Assembly (NCBI GenBank): GCA_964023275.1
Contig: OZ029914.1
Span: 48,996,530 to 49,060,529 of the forward strand
DNA length: 64,000 bases
Direction: 5' to 3'
DNA from: Norana najaformis
Taxonomy: Eukaryota; Annelida; Clitellata; Crassiclitellata; Hormogastridae
Both the position numbers and the translations under genes were made by a program. The notes below the pieces were generated by a model. That model was not told the origin of the DNA, did not search any database, and saw only the letters and a list, made by a program, of their open reading frames with translations. Below, in pieces: positions 23,501-34,030 of this stretch; position 1 is the stretch's first letter; each line of letters starts with the position of its first letter.

Positions 23501-26115
23501 CTCTCGGTCGTTCTCGGTGGCTGATTAAAAAGTTAATTAAGAAGTCGCTGCTCGGTTCCTTAAAGTCATTTAAGTCTCAGCTTACTAAATCACTATTGCC
23601 TGGTTTTTGGTTTCTCTGATCCGTCAAATTACTACCGGATTTTGGTTGAAGATTACCATAAGTGGACCATCTACATGCTACTGTCGCTTGACATTTAATA
23701 TTGTTTGTGGGAACAGTTGTATCAATCGTTCCTTCTGTTTTTCGTGTCGATAAGTATTTTACATTTGGTTCTAACAAAGTCAATGACCTTGTTATAAAAT
23801 CATTACCATCCTGCTATTTATATGTCATTTTAGACCCATAATTATTTCCTTTTCTAGCTGCAATTATCTAAGACTTTGAATACTTTGCTAATCAGATGTA
23901 CCAAGAAATCTTACCATAATACCCTTGAAAAATACCAATGTGGTTGGTGATCGTCTAACGTGTTGGGCCAATGGAAACCCCACTCCAACCTATGAATGGA
24001 TGGAGATTGAAACACACAGAACCATTCCTGGATCCGTTCTAACAATCGACGACTACATGAGGTCGGATCAGAGTCACAGCTTCAACTGCACAGCATACAA
24101 CACTGTGGCTGGTCTTCGAAGACATGTTGCTCAAACGGCCACATTCACTGTAACAGGTAAATTCATTGCAATATTTTCATAAGGAAACATTTATTACTAC
24201 TGAACCTGAAAATAAAATGTAATACAAAAATACGAAGCTGTTTTAAACTTTCTTGCTGATGGGCCCAGAGGTAAAGCGAACATTTGATAGTTATCTAGAT
24301 CAGCTGCGATTTCTGCCAGAATCTAAGCTAAGCACATGACACCAGTTTATTGCTGAGCGTTGTGTCAAGTCGAAGGCGTTGATCAGAGATACTATTTTTA
24401 ATTGAAATCATAAGGAATAATAGATAGAGAGGCTTGAGGTTACTAATACGGGGTGGACAACAAGTGTGGTGGAGGGAACGAAGAATTAAAGAACTTCAGA
24501 CAGGATGTCATACTCCAATTATGATTTTATGCAGACTGAGTTGCACTTGAGGCACAGAACCTTATTGGATTGGTGATATTCTGTGCCCAAAATATGTCTC
24601 CACTCTACATCTAAAAATAGGGCATAAAACAAGCCCATAGATGGTTTGATTCTAACCTATACTTTTATATAGCCTACCAATATCAGTTTAAATCTGATAA
24701 ACAGTGGCCAACGCGCCAGATACATATTATAGGATTTTGTGACGGTGATAAATCTCTCTCAGCACAAACGAACATGTAAATAAAAGCGCACATTCACATT
24801 TTCTCGAAATAAGGTTTGAAGCTGGTTAATATCACTTGATAACCTGATGATAGGACCCACTGTGTTTTCTACACTTTGGTGATTATTGGAACAAATGGAA
24901 AATCCAATCTTAATCGTAAACTAGAGACTTGTACAGCGCCCATCGAAAACTGAGTCGCGAAACAAGCTTATTCACGGGCGCTCAGTCAAAACAAATTTGA
25001 TAGGCAAGAAGAGTTTCGTTCCAGGTCAAAATCCAAGGTTCGGGCAGGTAGGCAGCCAGAAGGATGCGGTGCGTGTGGTGTGGATTTTGTCCTGCAGGAT
25101 ATGTAAAGGAAGAACAGGAATCAGGATAGGATCTGCGGAAGAGGAGCGTTTTTAGTTAGGATTAGGGTTACTCCTGCTGAGAGATTGCAAAGAGTTAAGT
25201 GATGGTTAGTTCTTGTGATGGATCAGATAAGTGTTGTAATTCTTGTGGAAGTTTACTTCATCGCGTTGCTGTTGCTTTCCAGCGATTTCAGCATCGTCGA
25301 AAGCAGCTGCAGTGGTGTTAACCGTTGGTGGCGTGATGGCTGTCATCGCTCTACTTGTTCTTGGAATAGGAGTGGCGTTGACAGTTAAAGCATGCGCCAA
25401 AGGTTTGGTTTAAGTTTGACTTTTAAAATTTATTTATAGCTGTTTTACGTAAAATTTCTGGAAAATTACAGCAGTGATTGATGGAAATATTTGGAGGATT
25501 GGAACTCGTCATCTCGCTTTCTTGGGAAATAAGAAGTAGGACAATCGCCATCCGAAAGCCAATAAACAACCTAAATAAATCAGTTCATGCTCAATATTGA
25601 AACCTATTTTTGCATGAAATAGTTAGACCAATATCTGCGTAAAAACATAATCGGGATCTACGTGCGGGCATAACTTCCCAATTCAGACAATACAATAAGT
25701 TCGAGCATCAATCGCGTGCGAATGAACTTGTCCTTGACGAACACTGTCGTCATTCAGACTAAAGGTATTCAGGTAACTAGTTAAATTATATTACATTACA
25801 ATACGTTGTTTGCCATTTTTGGTGGGACTGGACCGTTTAGGAATTTCAGTGAATCCTAGAAGATCTCGTGAATCGTCTACTCAGCAACAAGACAATGAAA
25901 TGGTGAATGAATCCAATGTGCAGCCTGTAGACTCAGGCTATCCGCCTGTAGCCCCAAACACATCAAATGAAGTAGGCGTCAAAGATCAGTTGGCAGAAAA
26001 TATCGACTGTGAAGGTTACTGCTCACTGAAACGCAGCTCATCTGCCACTTTCGTACAACCAGCAGTATACGCTCAGTTACACCTATACGTAAACACTAAC
26101 TCCAACGACGACTAA
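20183..26115 (+). CDS. Gene B: three-Ig-domain receptor with tyrosine-motif tail
   Basis: The exons are 20183-20572, 22734-23090, 23896-24156, 25283-25402 and 25850-26115. From the ATG at 20215 they sum to 1362 nt (453 residues and stop) without a frame break. The order is leader, V-like Ig1, Ig2, C2/I-type Ig3, TM and an 88-residue tail. All introns are phase 1. The tail holds SGYPPV (fits the SxYxxV form of an ITIM), EGYCSL and AVYAQL, so it could recruit SH2-domain proteins once phosphorylated. The ectodomain is almost identical to gene C's while the TM and tail are not. It is the middle gene of a head-to-tail cluster. The start could instead be an upstream exon near 19144. Confidence 0.75.
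20775..21010. repeat. Conserved intronic block shared with gene A (6526-6740)
   Basis: Matches gene A's pre-Ig intron block: GAACTGTTCGTTTTA, AAAATCAAAGACT and ATTCGACGGTTTC-like words in order. A shorter related piece (AACTGAACGTAAGCAAGCAG) also occurs at 19040. Confidence 0.6.
21083..21550 (+). mobile_element. Mariner-like non-autonomous element carrying a captured Ig-exon fragment
   Basis: The ends are inverted repeats (CACTGTGTCCGG, then AAATTCCAAGGCT) flanked by TA on both sides (21081-21082, 21551-21552), the mariner target duplication. Inside, ATG at 21280 begins MAFSEEDKIVIKFL, then SANKFLKEFPDKGWTLG, the first helix-turn-helix of a common mariner transposase family. The frame then runs straight into about 94 bp (21415-21508) identical to 20275-20368 of the Ig1 exon (NTVSVVGNRARMECS to FASTG, in frame). 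The rest of the transposase is missing. The copy at 34541-35016 is 8 bp longer. Confidence 0.85.
21553..22440. repeat. Repeat-derived intron sequence with internal 75-bp repeats
   Basis: GATGAAGGCCGCAGCA (21607) and GATGAAGTCCGCAGCA (21748) start two related units of about 75 bp, 141 bp apart. At 22030-22160 a frame VNWSKFRKECDNM resembles the end of a LINE endonuclease region, but weakly. The higher GC content and many short frames suggest a decayed retroelement. Confidence 0.45.
22734..23090 (+). CDS. Gene B exon: second Ig domain
   Basis: Acceptor ATATTTGCAG, donor T|GTGAGT, 357 nt, phase 1 at both ends. Features are MWCTVNF (B cysteine), SGNWIPVMEW (core tryptophan; matches gene A), a Ser/Thr-rich middle and VTFTCKTT (F cysteine). 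An N-terminal extra cysteine (DPVCKTNAS) matches gene A's DLICSDSS. NAS, NFS, NST and NVS are possible sequons. Confidence 0.85.
23896..24156 (+). CDS. Gene B exon: third Ig domain (C2/I-like)
   Basis: 261 nt, phase 1 at both ends, donor G|GTAAAT. It starts VPRNLTIIPLKNTNVVGD, then RLTCWANGNPTPTYEW, DYMRSDQSHSFNCTAYNT and TATFTVT. This is a compact C2/I-type domain with the NGNPTPTYEW signature. It differs from gene C's copy at two residues: N in KNTNVV (Y in C) and H in ETHRT (N in C). Confidence 0.85.
24561..24790. repeat. Older diverged duplicate flank (pairs with about 38027-38400)
   Basis: After the near-identical block, words such as GGATTGGTGATATTCT, CATAGATGGTTTG, ATCAGTTTAAATCTGA and GAACATGTAAATAAA are still shared with gene C's intron. 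Many differences, and about 150 bp present only in C, separate the two. Confidence 0.75.
24915..25200 (-). mobile_element. LINE 3' end, CR1/L2-like, minus strand
   Basis: Reads from the 3' tail (AATCGTAAAC) through TACAGCGCCCAT, AGCTTATTCACG, GCGCTCAGTCAAAACAAA and CCAGGTCAAAATCCA. It matches the 3' end of the LINE at 58355-59800. It is 5'-truncated and sits just before gene B's TM exon. Confidence 0.75.
25283..25402 (+). CDS. Gene B exon: transmembrane segment
   Basis: Acceptor TTGCTTTCCAG, donor G|GTTTGG, 120 nt, phase 1 at both ends. Encodes ISASSKAAAVVLTVGG, then VMAVIALLVLGIGVALTV and KACAK. The long uncharged helix ends in a basic stop-transfer. Confidence 0.8.
25850..26115 (+). CDS. 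Gene B last exon: cytoplasmic tail with tyrosine motifs
   Basis: The acceptor GGAATTTCAG begins in phase 1, and the TAA is at 26113. The tail is Ser/Gln/Asn-rich with DSGYPPV, CEGYCSLKR and PAVYAQLHLYV. YCSL and YAQL are 13 residues apart, slightly longer than the usual ITAM spacing of 6-12. SGYPPV fits (S/I/V/L)xYxx(L/I/V). It ends NTNSNDD. Confidence 0.8.
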
Positions 26116-28030
26116 ACTACGTCAACTAACCAGCCACGGAATTGATATTGCTCAGAAGTCCTGCATCGTAAAGTCAGCCATTGAACTGTAGACTTCAGTT
26201 TAAGTGTAAGAAACACACAAGTGGACAACCTTTGGCTGTAATAATAACAGAAAATTACGAAAATTAAGATTTTTGGTTGTGTCGAAATGTTGCTAAATAT
26301 TTATTCGCATTGCGGACATCCGATATGAAAGAATTTTAAAAGAGACCATTAAATAGTTGTTTTATAGTTTAGATCTACGACATTACAACAGCGATGATGG
26401 TATTGAAGGCCAAAAGTACAGAATAGAAAAGCCAAAACAGAACAGTTTTTAATATGAGAAAATGAACAGGAAGTTGAAAAGAAGAAAACCCTATTTTCTC
26501 GTTCATTATGTTACATGAGTTGTTACTAAAATGGTACATACATATTCCAGATCAAGCTCACTGCAAAGTTACCAAACACACCCACGGTTAGTGTTTGGTC
26601 ACTGTTAGCATAACCTTCCTGCTTTTATGATTTTGTGTTAATGAGCCTTTATGATTTTAAATGTTTCATATTGGTGGATCACAACAGCTGGTGATTCACG
26701 ATATTGAAATGCATCTGCAAGTAGATCATATGCACCGATTCACTCACTAAAACATACAAATAGCGATATTAAAGACTAATGTGGCTGCTTATGGTAAAAA
26801 CTGTTGGAAATTGACCACAATTAGATGGTTCATCTAGTTGAAATAAAGCTAGTCAAACAACCTAGCCATAATATTTTAACTTCGATCGTCCGACCGCGGA
26901 ACCCTACATTTCTGTTGGTGACATGACTAAATCATTCTCGTCAGGATCCTGGAGTTTTTACTTTCATAAGTGAAATAATGGCAGTAATGAGCTTTGGCTA
27001 AAATGAAAGATGAATTTTTCATCAGCACTAGTCATGTTACCCTGCAAAAACAAAAACGTTGAAACAACGCTTATGAATACTTCTAACCAGAATCAGCTCG
27101 AAATGCAAAATTAACTCAGAGGCCCTAATGTTTGAGTGTATATCATCATTGAGCTGTTTTGCGATTTCGAAAGCTAAATATCGTTGCACTTTCCATCGTT
27201 GAGTATGACCGTCACTGTGAGTGGATTTAATGCATATAACTTCTACATAAGGCGTTTGGAGTTTCTAGGGACACTTGTATGCCGTATGCGGAAGGAAAAT
27301 CATGCAAACTATCAAGGAACGACGAGCCAGGCTTTTCAGAGCGGCATCGACCTCCAATACGGAGAGGTTTTGACAACCTCCCAGTCGGCTTTAAAGAATG
27401 CATAACGAATACTGACAGCATCATATTTAATTTCAATATGTCCTTCTTGGATCATATTAAAGCGATTTGCATTCTACTACCAGTGCACATTCGGCCACCC
27501 GCTTAAAGTACCAATCAGTGACCTTAGCTTTGTTACACTGTCGTCATTTCTCTTCCTTAGCGCAGCACCTGCTAGGAACCTGAACTATACATCGGGCAAT
27601 CATGGACTAGAGTCCGTTGCTTTCAGACTATGGGTATGCGAAAACTTGCTATTGGAGAAGCTCTCTGACTTTCATTAGCCTGAGGATGAACCAACTGTTC
27701 GCACTTGTCAAACAATTGCATTGTTTAGGTTAGCGAGTAAGACCTTCACGATGTTCTTAGAATGTGATGTGTGAATGTCCAGATGTATGCAAAGGAAGAC
27801 ATACGATTTCAGTGATTAGAAATTGCTCTATGCCTTAAATGCTGGCTTATTACTTTTGATTATTGAGTTGCTTAAAGCAAATAATTTTCCGAAAACTCAA
27901 GAGAATAGTTAGTGAGCTTTACGTTTGGCATAACTTAGGGCTACATCTGCATGCATCACGTCTGTAACAGTGGCTATTTTTTCAATTTCAGACAGGCCAG
28001 AAAATCACGGTGTTATTTGATGTGTGAACC
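26116..28030. other. Gene B 3' UTR and intergenic sequence
   Basis: AATAAA at 26842-26847 is a possible polyadenylation signal, about 730 bp after the stop. The short frames at 27184-27506 on both strands look like noise. Confidence 0.4.
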
Positions 28031-28040
28031 GGTATATTGA

Positions 28041-28100
28041 CGACTTCTTTTTCTTTGCATCGATAAAGAACGACTTCTTTTTCTTTGCATCGATAAAGAA
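28041..28100. repeat. Perfect 30-bp tandem duplication
   Basis: Two exact copies of a unit starting CGACTTCTTTTTCTTTG and ending CGATAAAGAA. Confidence 0.95.
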
Positions 28101-28374
28101 TTCATTTGATCTCGTCTTAGCACTTATTTTTAATGTCATGTTTAATTCTGTACGTCTGTTCAGCAAAATTAGATACACGACAAAACACGCTGCTTGAATA
28201 GCCTACAGACTATATATATCCTGAAGGCTTTACTGCAATGCATTTCAGCTTAATCGCCTTTGAAACATAACAAATTGTAAAAAAATCACATTTTTGTAAT
28301 TGGTTTTTTATATGCCGTTTCTACAGCAAAATGCCATTCAGCAGCATATTTGCTTGTGCTCTCACTGTGCATCA

Positions 28375-29214
28375 TCACTATATGCCTTCAAGAGTTTCAG
28401 TTATCGTGTGAACAAGGCTTGAACTAATACTAAACGCTTTTTCATAAAATATATGCATTAGGGTTTCACGGTAGAATAATTTACCAGTTTTCTCATAAAT
28501 TCGAGTACATTTAAGACATTTTATGTCGAGTATCTTGTGTCTTATATTTAGTTGTTGCATTCTTTTTGCTCTGACTGTTAATCTATATTGGTTCTATACA
28601 GAGATTTTCTATTAGATTTTCTTAGTTTTCAGTCAAAAAATTTAAGCTTATGTTTAAGTCACTTTATGTTGAGCATCCAGATATTATTTATTTTGCTTCG
28701 ATAGTACTTTTCTTTCTAGTTTTGTGTATATATATATATATATAATGTTCTAATAGACTCTCTTGAATCCGTTGTGTAAGTACATTAAACCACTGCTTAA
28801 ATTCGTTAAGAATCTAATATAGTAACGTGATTTTCAGAAGCCCATAATAAATGGCAGTTGGAAAATTATTGTCTCACATGGATAAACAATAGCAAGGATG
28901 TTAATTCCATTAACGTTTTTGGGAAGTGTTCAAAAGGGGTTATATTAAAGTTTTTTACACTACATTTCAGCTATCTCTTTCAGGCGAATCATTTATATGG
29001 CATGGTCTGTAAATTAGTTTCTGCATGTGATGCAATGGAGTCATTTATCCATTTGCATTTAGCTGAATTCGCCTCTATAACTGAAGGGAATCATATCCCT
29101 GCAATTGGTTTATTTTATGTATCGTTTTCACATCAAAGTGATACCTGAATCTATCAGCATGATGCTTATCTTTTCATATAGCCTCAAGATTTTCTGTTAT
29201 CGTGTATAGAAAGA
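28375..29214. repeat. Diverged partial copies of the pre-duplication flank
   Basis: GCCTTCAAGAGTTTCAG with AACTAATACTAAACGC at 28380-28440 and again near 29180-29240, both related to 15630-15680. It suggests several older local duplications upstream of gene C. Confidence 0.55.
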
Positions 29215-29936
29215 ACGAACTAATACTAAACGCTTCAACTTCTTCTTTGTGACGCAGGTCTATAAGTTATTTTCTTCATGTGATTTCATTCATTAATCTA
29301 TTCATGTATTCGTGTATTCAGTCATTCATGCATTCGTTCATTCTGTCAACGATTTCTCATGTGTTTAGAAAATGTGTATATGTTGGAAACAAATTGTTAT
29401 TTTAGAATATAATATATTTATAGCTTAAATTTTAGTATATATTTAGATAAAGGTCTACACTTTCCACTAGATGTTAAACTCCGCCACCGCCTTTAATCGT
29501 GTTGTACCAGTTCCAACGCTGGATAAAGGAAGAGGGCGACGCTAATCATCTTCGTTATGACACAGCGTCGTTACACAGATATTACACGTACTCGGCCCAA
29601 ACTCCAAGCCCCTTGACTCGTAATTGACTTCATAATTCGGAATCCGTGTCACGATTATTCAAAAACTTGTTGCGTCGAAATGTGACGAAAAATAGCTCAT
29701 ATGCTTGCGTGCTTACGCATCCAAATAGAGTGAACATCGTGAACTAAAGACATTGGATAGGGCAGTCAAAGTCATGGTAATAAGTAAGACAACTTGATTT
29801 CGTTTCTTTCAAAATTGTTGAGTTTAGAGCGCATATTTCAGGAAACCTTAAATGTTAAAATTTCATGTCTGATGCATCACAGCCAAAATATGTGGCTTAT
29901 ACGCACGAATACTACATTAATTTCCATGATAAAACA
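29215..29936. repeat. Older diverged duplicate flank (pairs with 15630-16477)
   Basis: Same order of shared segments as at 15630-16477 with clear divergence. A TA-rich piece and several indels differ. Confidence 0.75.
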
Positions 29937-30682
29937 TTTGAAGTTTGAAATGTTCTATTACACTGCAATGGTCATAATAACTTTCAAAATGTTCTTTTGT
30001 TTCGCATTACATAAAATGATTTTTTAAAGATATGTATTATTATATTGGTTTGCTTATGATCACTTTTGAATTGTTATGCTATTGTGTGTTTTGTTGACTA
30101 AATGCAATTGCATGTATTCTTGCTACTAAATTTTGAGCGTTTGTTTTGAAATAAAAACGATTATTAACCTGCGTACATATCTTTTCGATTAAAATAATAT
30201 ACCTCTCTTAATTTCTAACCGACAGAAGAGAAATTCGGTACTCTCAGCTCTATATTAAATGTTTTGCCAACTGTCTATTTCATTCCAACGACCTAGAACT
30301 CGCTTTCTATCCTGACCTTCATTCTTGTCTCTAGTACTCTCCAAAAGTCTTTTATTCATGCTATTTAACCCTTTTGAGCGAATTACAAGAAACCACAGGT
30401 GTAAAGAGAAATAAAAACGCTAGAAACGTGATCTGTATGAAAATCTTTTTAAAAGCGTGATGGAAAACGTTGGTAGCTGAATGAGTAGAGCAGGAAAGCC
30501 AAATTGGCATGGGTCGATGGCAATCGCGGTGACTTATAGAAGAAGGAAACACATCATGAAACATATAATGATGTTCAGTTTGGTAAGTATCCTGCAGTCT
30601 ATTTGCAAATACTTTGACATTCATATAACGTCTTTTAAAGACGTCATGTGCCTTGTTTTGTCTTGTCTTTAATTTCCTCGAG

Positions 30683-31148
30683 CCGAGGGTTGGCCGCACC
30701 ACGAACAATGCGATACCATCTGCGGCTGGTCCTCGTTTCTTGTAATTACTGGTCGAACGATAATTCAGTCCACGACTTGATGTTGTCGATCCATGTCATC
30801 TATGGTTGTCCCTGAGCTCGAGATCCATACATTTTTCCTTGTATGACCTTTTTCCCAAAGCAGTCTCCAATCTTTCATAGCGTGAGACCGAAGTATGACA
30901 GGTTCCTCTATTTGATTAATCCTAGCCGACTCCTCTATATTCCTGCCGTCTCTAGGACCCAATCGTTTGTCATCTTGGCTGTGCACGGTGCTTAACCATC
31001 CACCCCAGACACTTCATTTGAAATGCGTTGATTCTTGCCTCTTCATCTTTCTTTATGGTCCAGCACTCACAGTCATACTGTGCCACTGGCCATACAAGAG
31101 TTCTCAGAAGTTTTATGTTTTTTTGCAAGCGCTATGCCATGTGTGTTT
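30683..31148 (-). mobile_element. LINE 3' end (RTE/CFDP2-like), duplicated copy
   Basis: Same fragment as at 17225-17690, carried by the duplicated block. Confidence 0.65.
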
Positions 31149-32272
31149 CCGAGTTCTTAAATGCTGCCCAACACACTGTCCTTTTGCCAGTCTCCACCGA
31201 ATCTCTCGACTGCACAGGCAGAGTCTTCGGTTATCAGTGAGCCAAGATTGGTATGCGGACTGTTCATCAAAGGACGATTCATCAAAGGACTGTTCATCGA
31301 AAATGAGTTGAAACCTTTAACTTAGTGAATGGAATTTGTTTACTTTTGGCTTGAGTTGGGTTGCTTTATTTCATGTTAGATGAACTAAGTTTAAATTCTC
31401 TTGCATCCCCTCCGCCACCATCATTATCCATATATACCCCAGAGATTTTAAGTGGAAACTTAAGCATAATCGTTACATGTCAATTGTAGTTCAGAACAGG
31501 CAGATTGCATTTCTTCAAGTTAGTTATTACGTCTAACGTATTACATTTCAATAGGAAATAAATATGTTTTGATGAACAATCCTCTTGATGAACAGCCATG
31601 CTGAATCGTCTTCGCTTTGAGCGCTATCTTCGTCGGTCTTCGTCTATTGCTCTGTATTCGAGATCTCTGCCTGAGGCATGGTCTTCGCCTTGAGCGCTGT
31701 ATTCAACGGTCTCCGCCCGAGGCGCCATCTTCGACGGTCTTACCCTGGGGCGCCCTTTCCGCTTGAGACACAATCCGACGGACGATCTCCGCCTAGGACC
31801 GTCCGCCGACGGACGTCGATCTCACAGCCGTAAAGTCCTGGACCACAAGGGTCCGGCCGAACCACCCCTCTCACACGAATTTTTGCGACATATTTTTGGC
31901 TGAGTTTTGCGTGAGTGCGATAGCCCAACAGTGGTGACTTTTCCAGCCATCTGCCCATTACTGGTTTACAGATGAACTTGTTCTAATTAACTTTAACCTG
32001 CATAGGCTAGCGAGCGCAGCGTTAGGGAGAGGTGATTAAAAGATGCTATGTGAAATGATTTATTACGTGCATACATACATACATCCATGGGCCTACATAC
32101 GTACACGGATGCATACAAACATTCATACGCACGTATATATGGATGAACGTACGTACATATGCACGTATATGCATAGGTCTACACACATGCATACAATTTT
32201 TAGCTGCTGCAGCCTTGTCTCAATTTGAAACTTTTTAGCCAGTTAGAGGATTCATTTTCGCCTTGTCACAAA

Positions 32273-32284
32273 TGCGCATGCGCA
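32273..32284. promoter_or_regulatory. Candidate NRF1-type palindrome upstream of gene C
   Basis: TGCGCATGCGCA, identical to 18815-18826. Confidence 0.35.
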
Positions 32285-32601
32285 GCATATTAGTCTATTT
32301 GTCGTGCAGGATTATCTCTTGCAGTGTAGTGGTTATTTGTTCTAACAGGGATGTCTGTCCCACGGCAACACTAGCTTTTATGCTTCTTGTAACGTCAGCC
32401 ACTCTGCAGTAGGACTAAATATGGCTATTAGTTTCGAACGTTACGACATACGTATTTTTAAAACAACATTGCGAAGTATAAGCTCAGGTCACTAAGAACT
32501 GAACGTAAGCAAGCAGAGCTCTGGTCCGTGTTAGTAGTCTTACAATACAGCTTGCACATCCCTCAGTTCACTTTAACGGATAACATCTGTTAACTGACTT
32601 C

Positions 32602-32676
32602 ATGATGTATCTATTGTTGTATGTTACAGCTATCTATTTTCTTTGTCAAGCAGTTTTCAATATATTATTGCGATGA
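32602..32676 (+). CDS. Candidate signal-peptide exon of gene C
   Basis: Identical to 19144-19218 (MMYLLLYVTAIYFLCQ). The same unresolved splice question applies. Confidence 0.3.
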   Translation: MMYLLLYVTAIYFLCQAVFNILLR

Positions 32677-33640
32677 ATAGTTTACCAGCTACAAACCTCT
32701 TCCACGGTTAGTACGCTTTTCAATGGTAATTAATTACGATCAGAGCTTTACATTTTATTATGGATCACTCTGACTCCGACCACGACCACCATAGTTTTAC
32801 AACTGTTCCTCATTGTTTTCCAAATATTATGCACTCTAAGGATTTACCTTCTGTGTTCTTCGTCTATATACATACAATCATAATTTTATATACATAGGCA
32901 CCTGTATACGTATTTACGCATATACATACAAGCATATGTATATGCATGCGTGTATGCATACACATATACTTACCTGCATAATGCATACACATATGCATAC
33001 ATACAAAAGTCACAGTAGCTGTGAAATGCCTTCAACTGCCTATCTTTCACTCATACAATTTGTATGTATGCTTCAGAAAAAGCAACACAAAGCTAGTCAT
33101 TTTCTTAGTCATTTTCAGTGAATTTACTGTATGTCGGAAATCTGTTTGTATATAGACCATAAATATAAATTAGCAGTAAAACAATCAACTATCCAATTGA
33201 AGTTTTACAAAATGAGCTGTATAAATGTTCATATGCATATATACCCTTGTTTTTAGCTTATGCGTCTTAGAAGGATTAAGTGTTGTAATTAAATTATTTT
33301 TCCCTGCGTTATAAATATGCTTCGGACCACAATTTTATTTAGCGCTTTTCAAGAATGTGTAAAAAGCCAAAATCAAACTGTTATTTCTCCCGATTTGTTC
33401 AGCTTTTCAGATGTTTCTCGTGTTTGCGATAGACTGCCAATTTGTCTCAGCTGATATACAAAAAAGCTCAGAACTTAAGATTTATTGGTTAACACAATAA
33501 TAACCACACAAGATAATATAACTACGGAGGATGTTATGTTTGAAGCTCTCACTGAAGTGTTGGCTAGTTTGTTTAGCCCGAACGTTTATAGGTAGAAGTA
33601 CAGCGTAATTATTGGTGTATTCGTTACTTTTCTTGCACAG

Positions 33641-34030
33641 GTAGGCCCATCAGATCGAGATATGTGTTGATAATGGTTGCCTTGATCGTGCAGTATTACC
33701 ACACGCTCACTGCACATTTAGCGAAACCGACGAATACAGTTTCCGTTGTGGGGAACAGAGCGAGAATGGAATGCAGTAGGAACCCGTCTGTGCTTCCGAT
33801 TAATTGGGAATTTGCTTCAACCGGTTCCAATAATTTCTCCCGCATCTACACTAGTCGACTTATAACAGCAAATCTCTCTTCGAGGTATAAGATCGGCACA
33901 GACGGCAAAACACGATACGATATCGTTATAGATTCTGTCGATTTGTCTCATGCTGGAACATACAGATGCTCGCCTATTATCGAAGAATTTATAAAAGTGA
34001 CATGGGATTCAGCCCAACTCGTGGTTCTAG
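33641..34030 (+). CDS. Gene C exon: leader plus Ig1
   Basis: No difference from gene B's Ig1 exon was seen. ATG at 33673; same DLSHAGTYRC motif and phase-1 ends. Confidence 0.8.

Larger units (their letters stand above)
16478..24560 (+). repeat. Near-identical 8.1-kb duplicated block, copy 1
   Basis: It pairs with 29937-38026 at an offset of 13458-13466 bp. By eye I saw about a dozen substitutions, one 1-bp homopolymer indel and one 8-bp tandem insertion in copy 2, so identity is near 99.8%. It carries the upstream region and the three Ig exons of gene B. It ends abruptly in the intron between Ig3 and TM, where diverged homology takes over. Confidence 0.95.

Noticed and set aside
25206-25400. 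Minus-strand frame opposite gene B's TM exon
   Set aside because: Antisense shadow of a well-supported exon.
27184-27506. Overlapping frames on both strands after gene B
   Set aside because: Overlapping frames on both strands with no motif look like chance.
28041-28100. CRISPR-like repeat
   Set aside because: Two back-to-back copies without spacers, in an animal genome; a simple tandem duplication.
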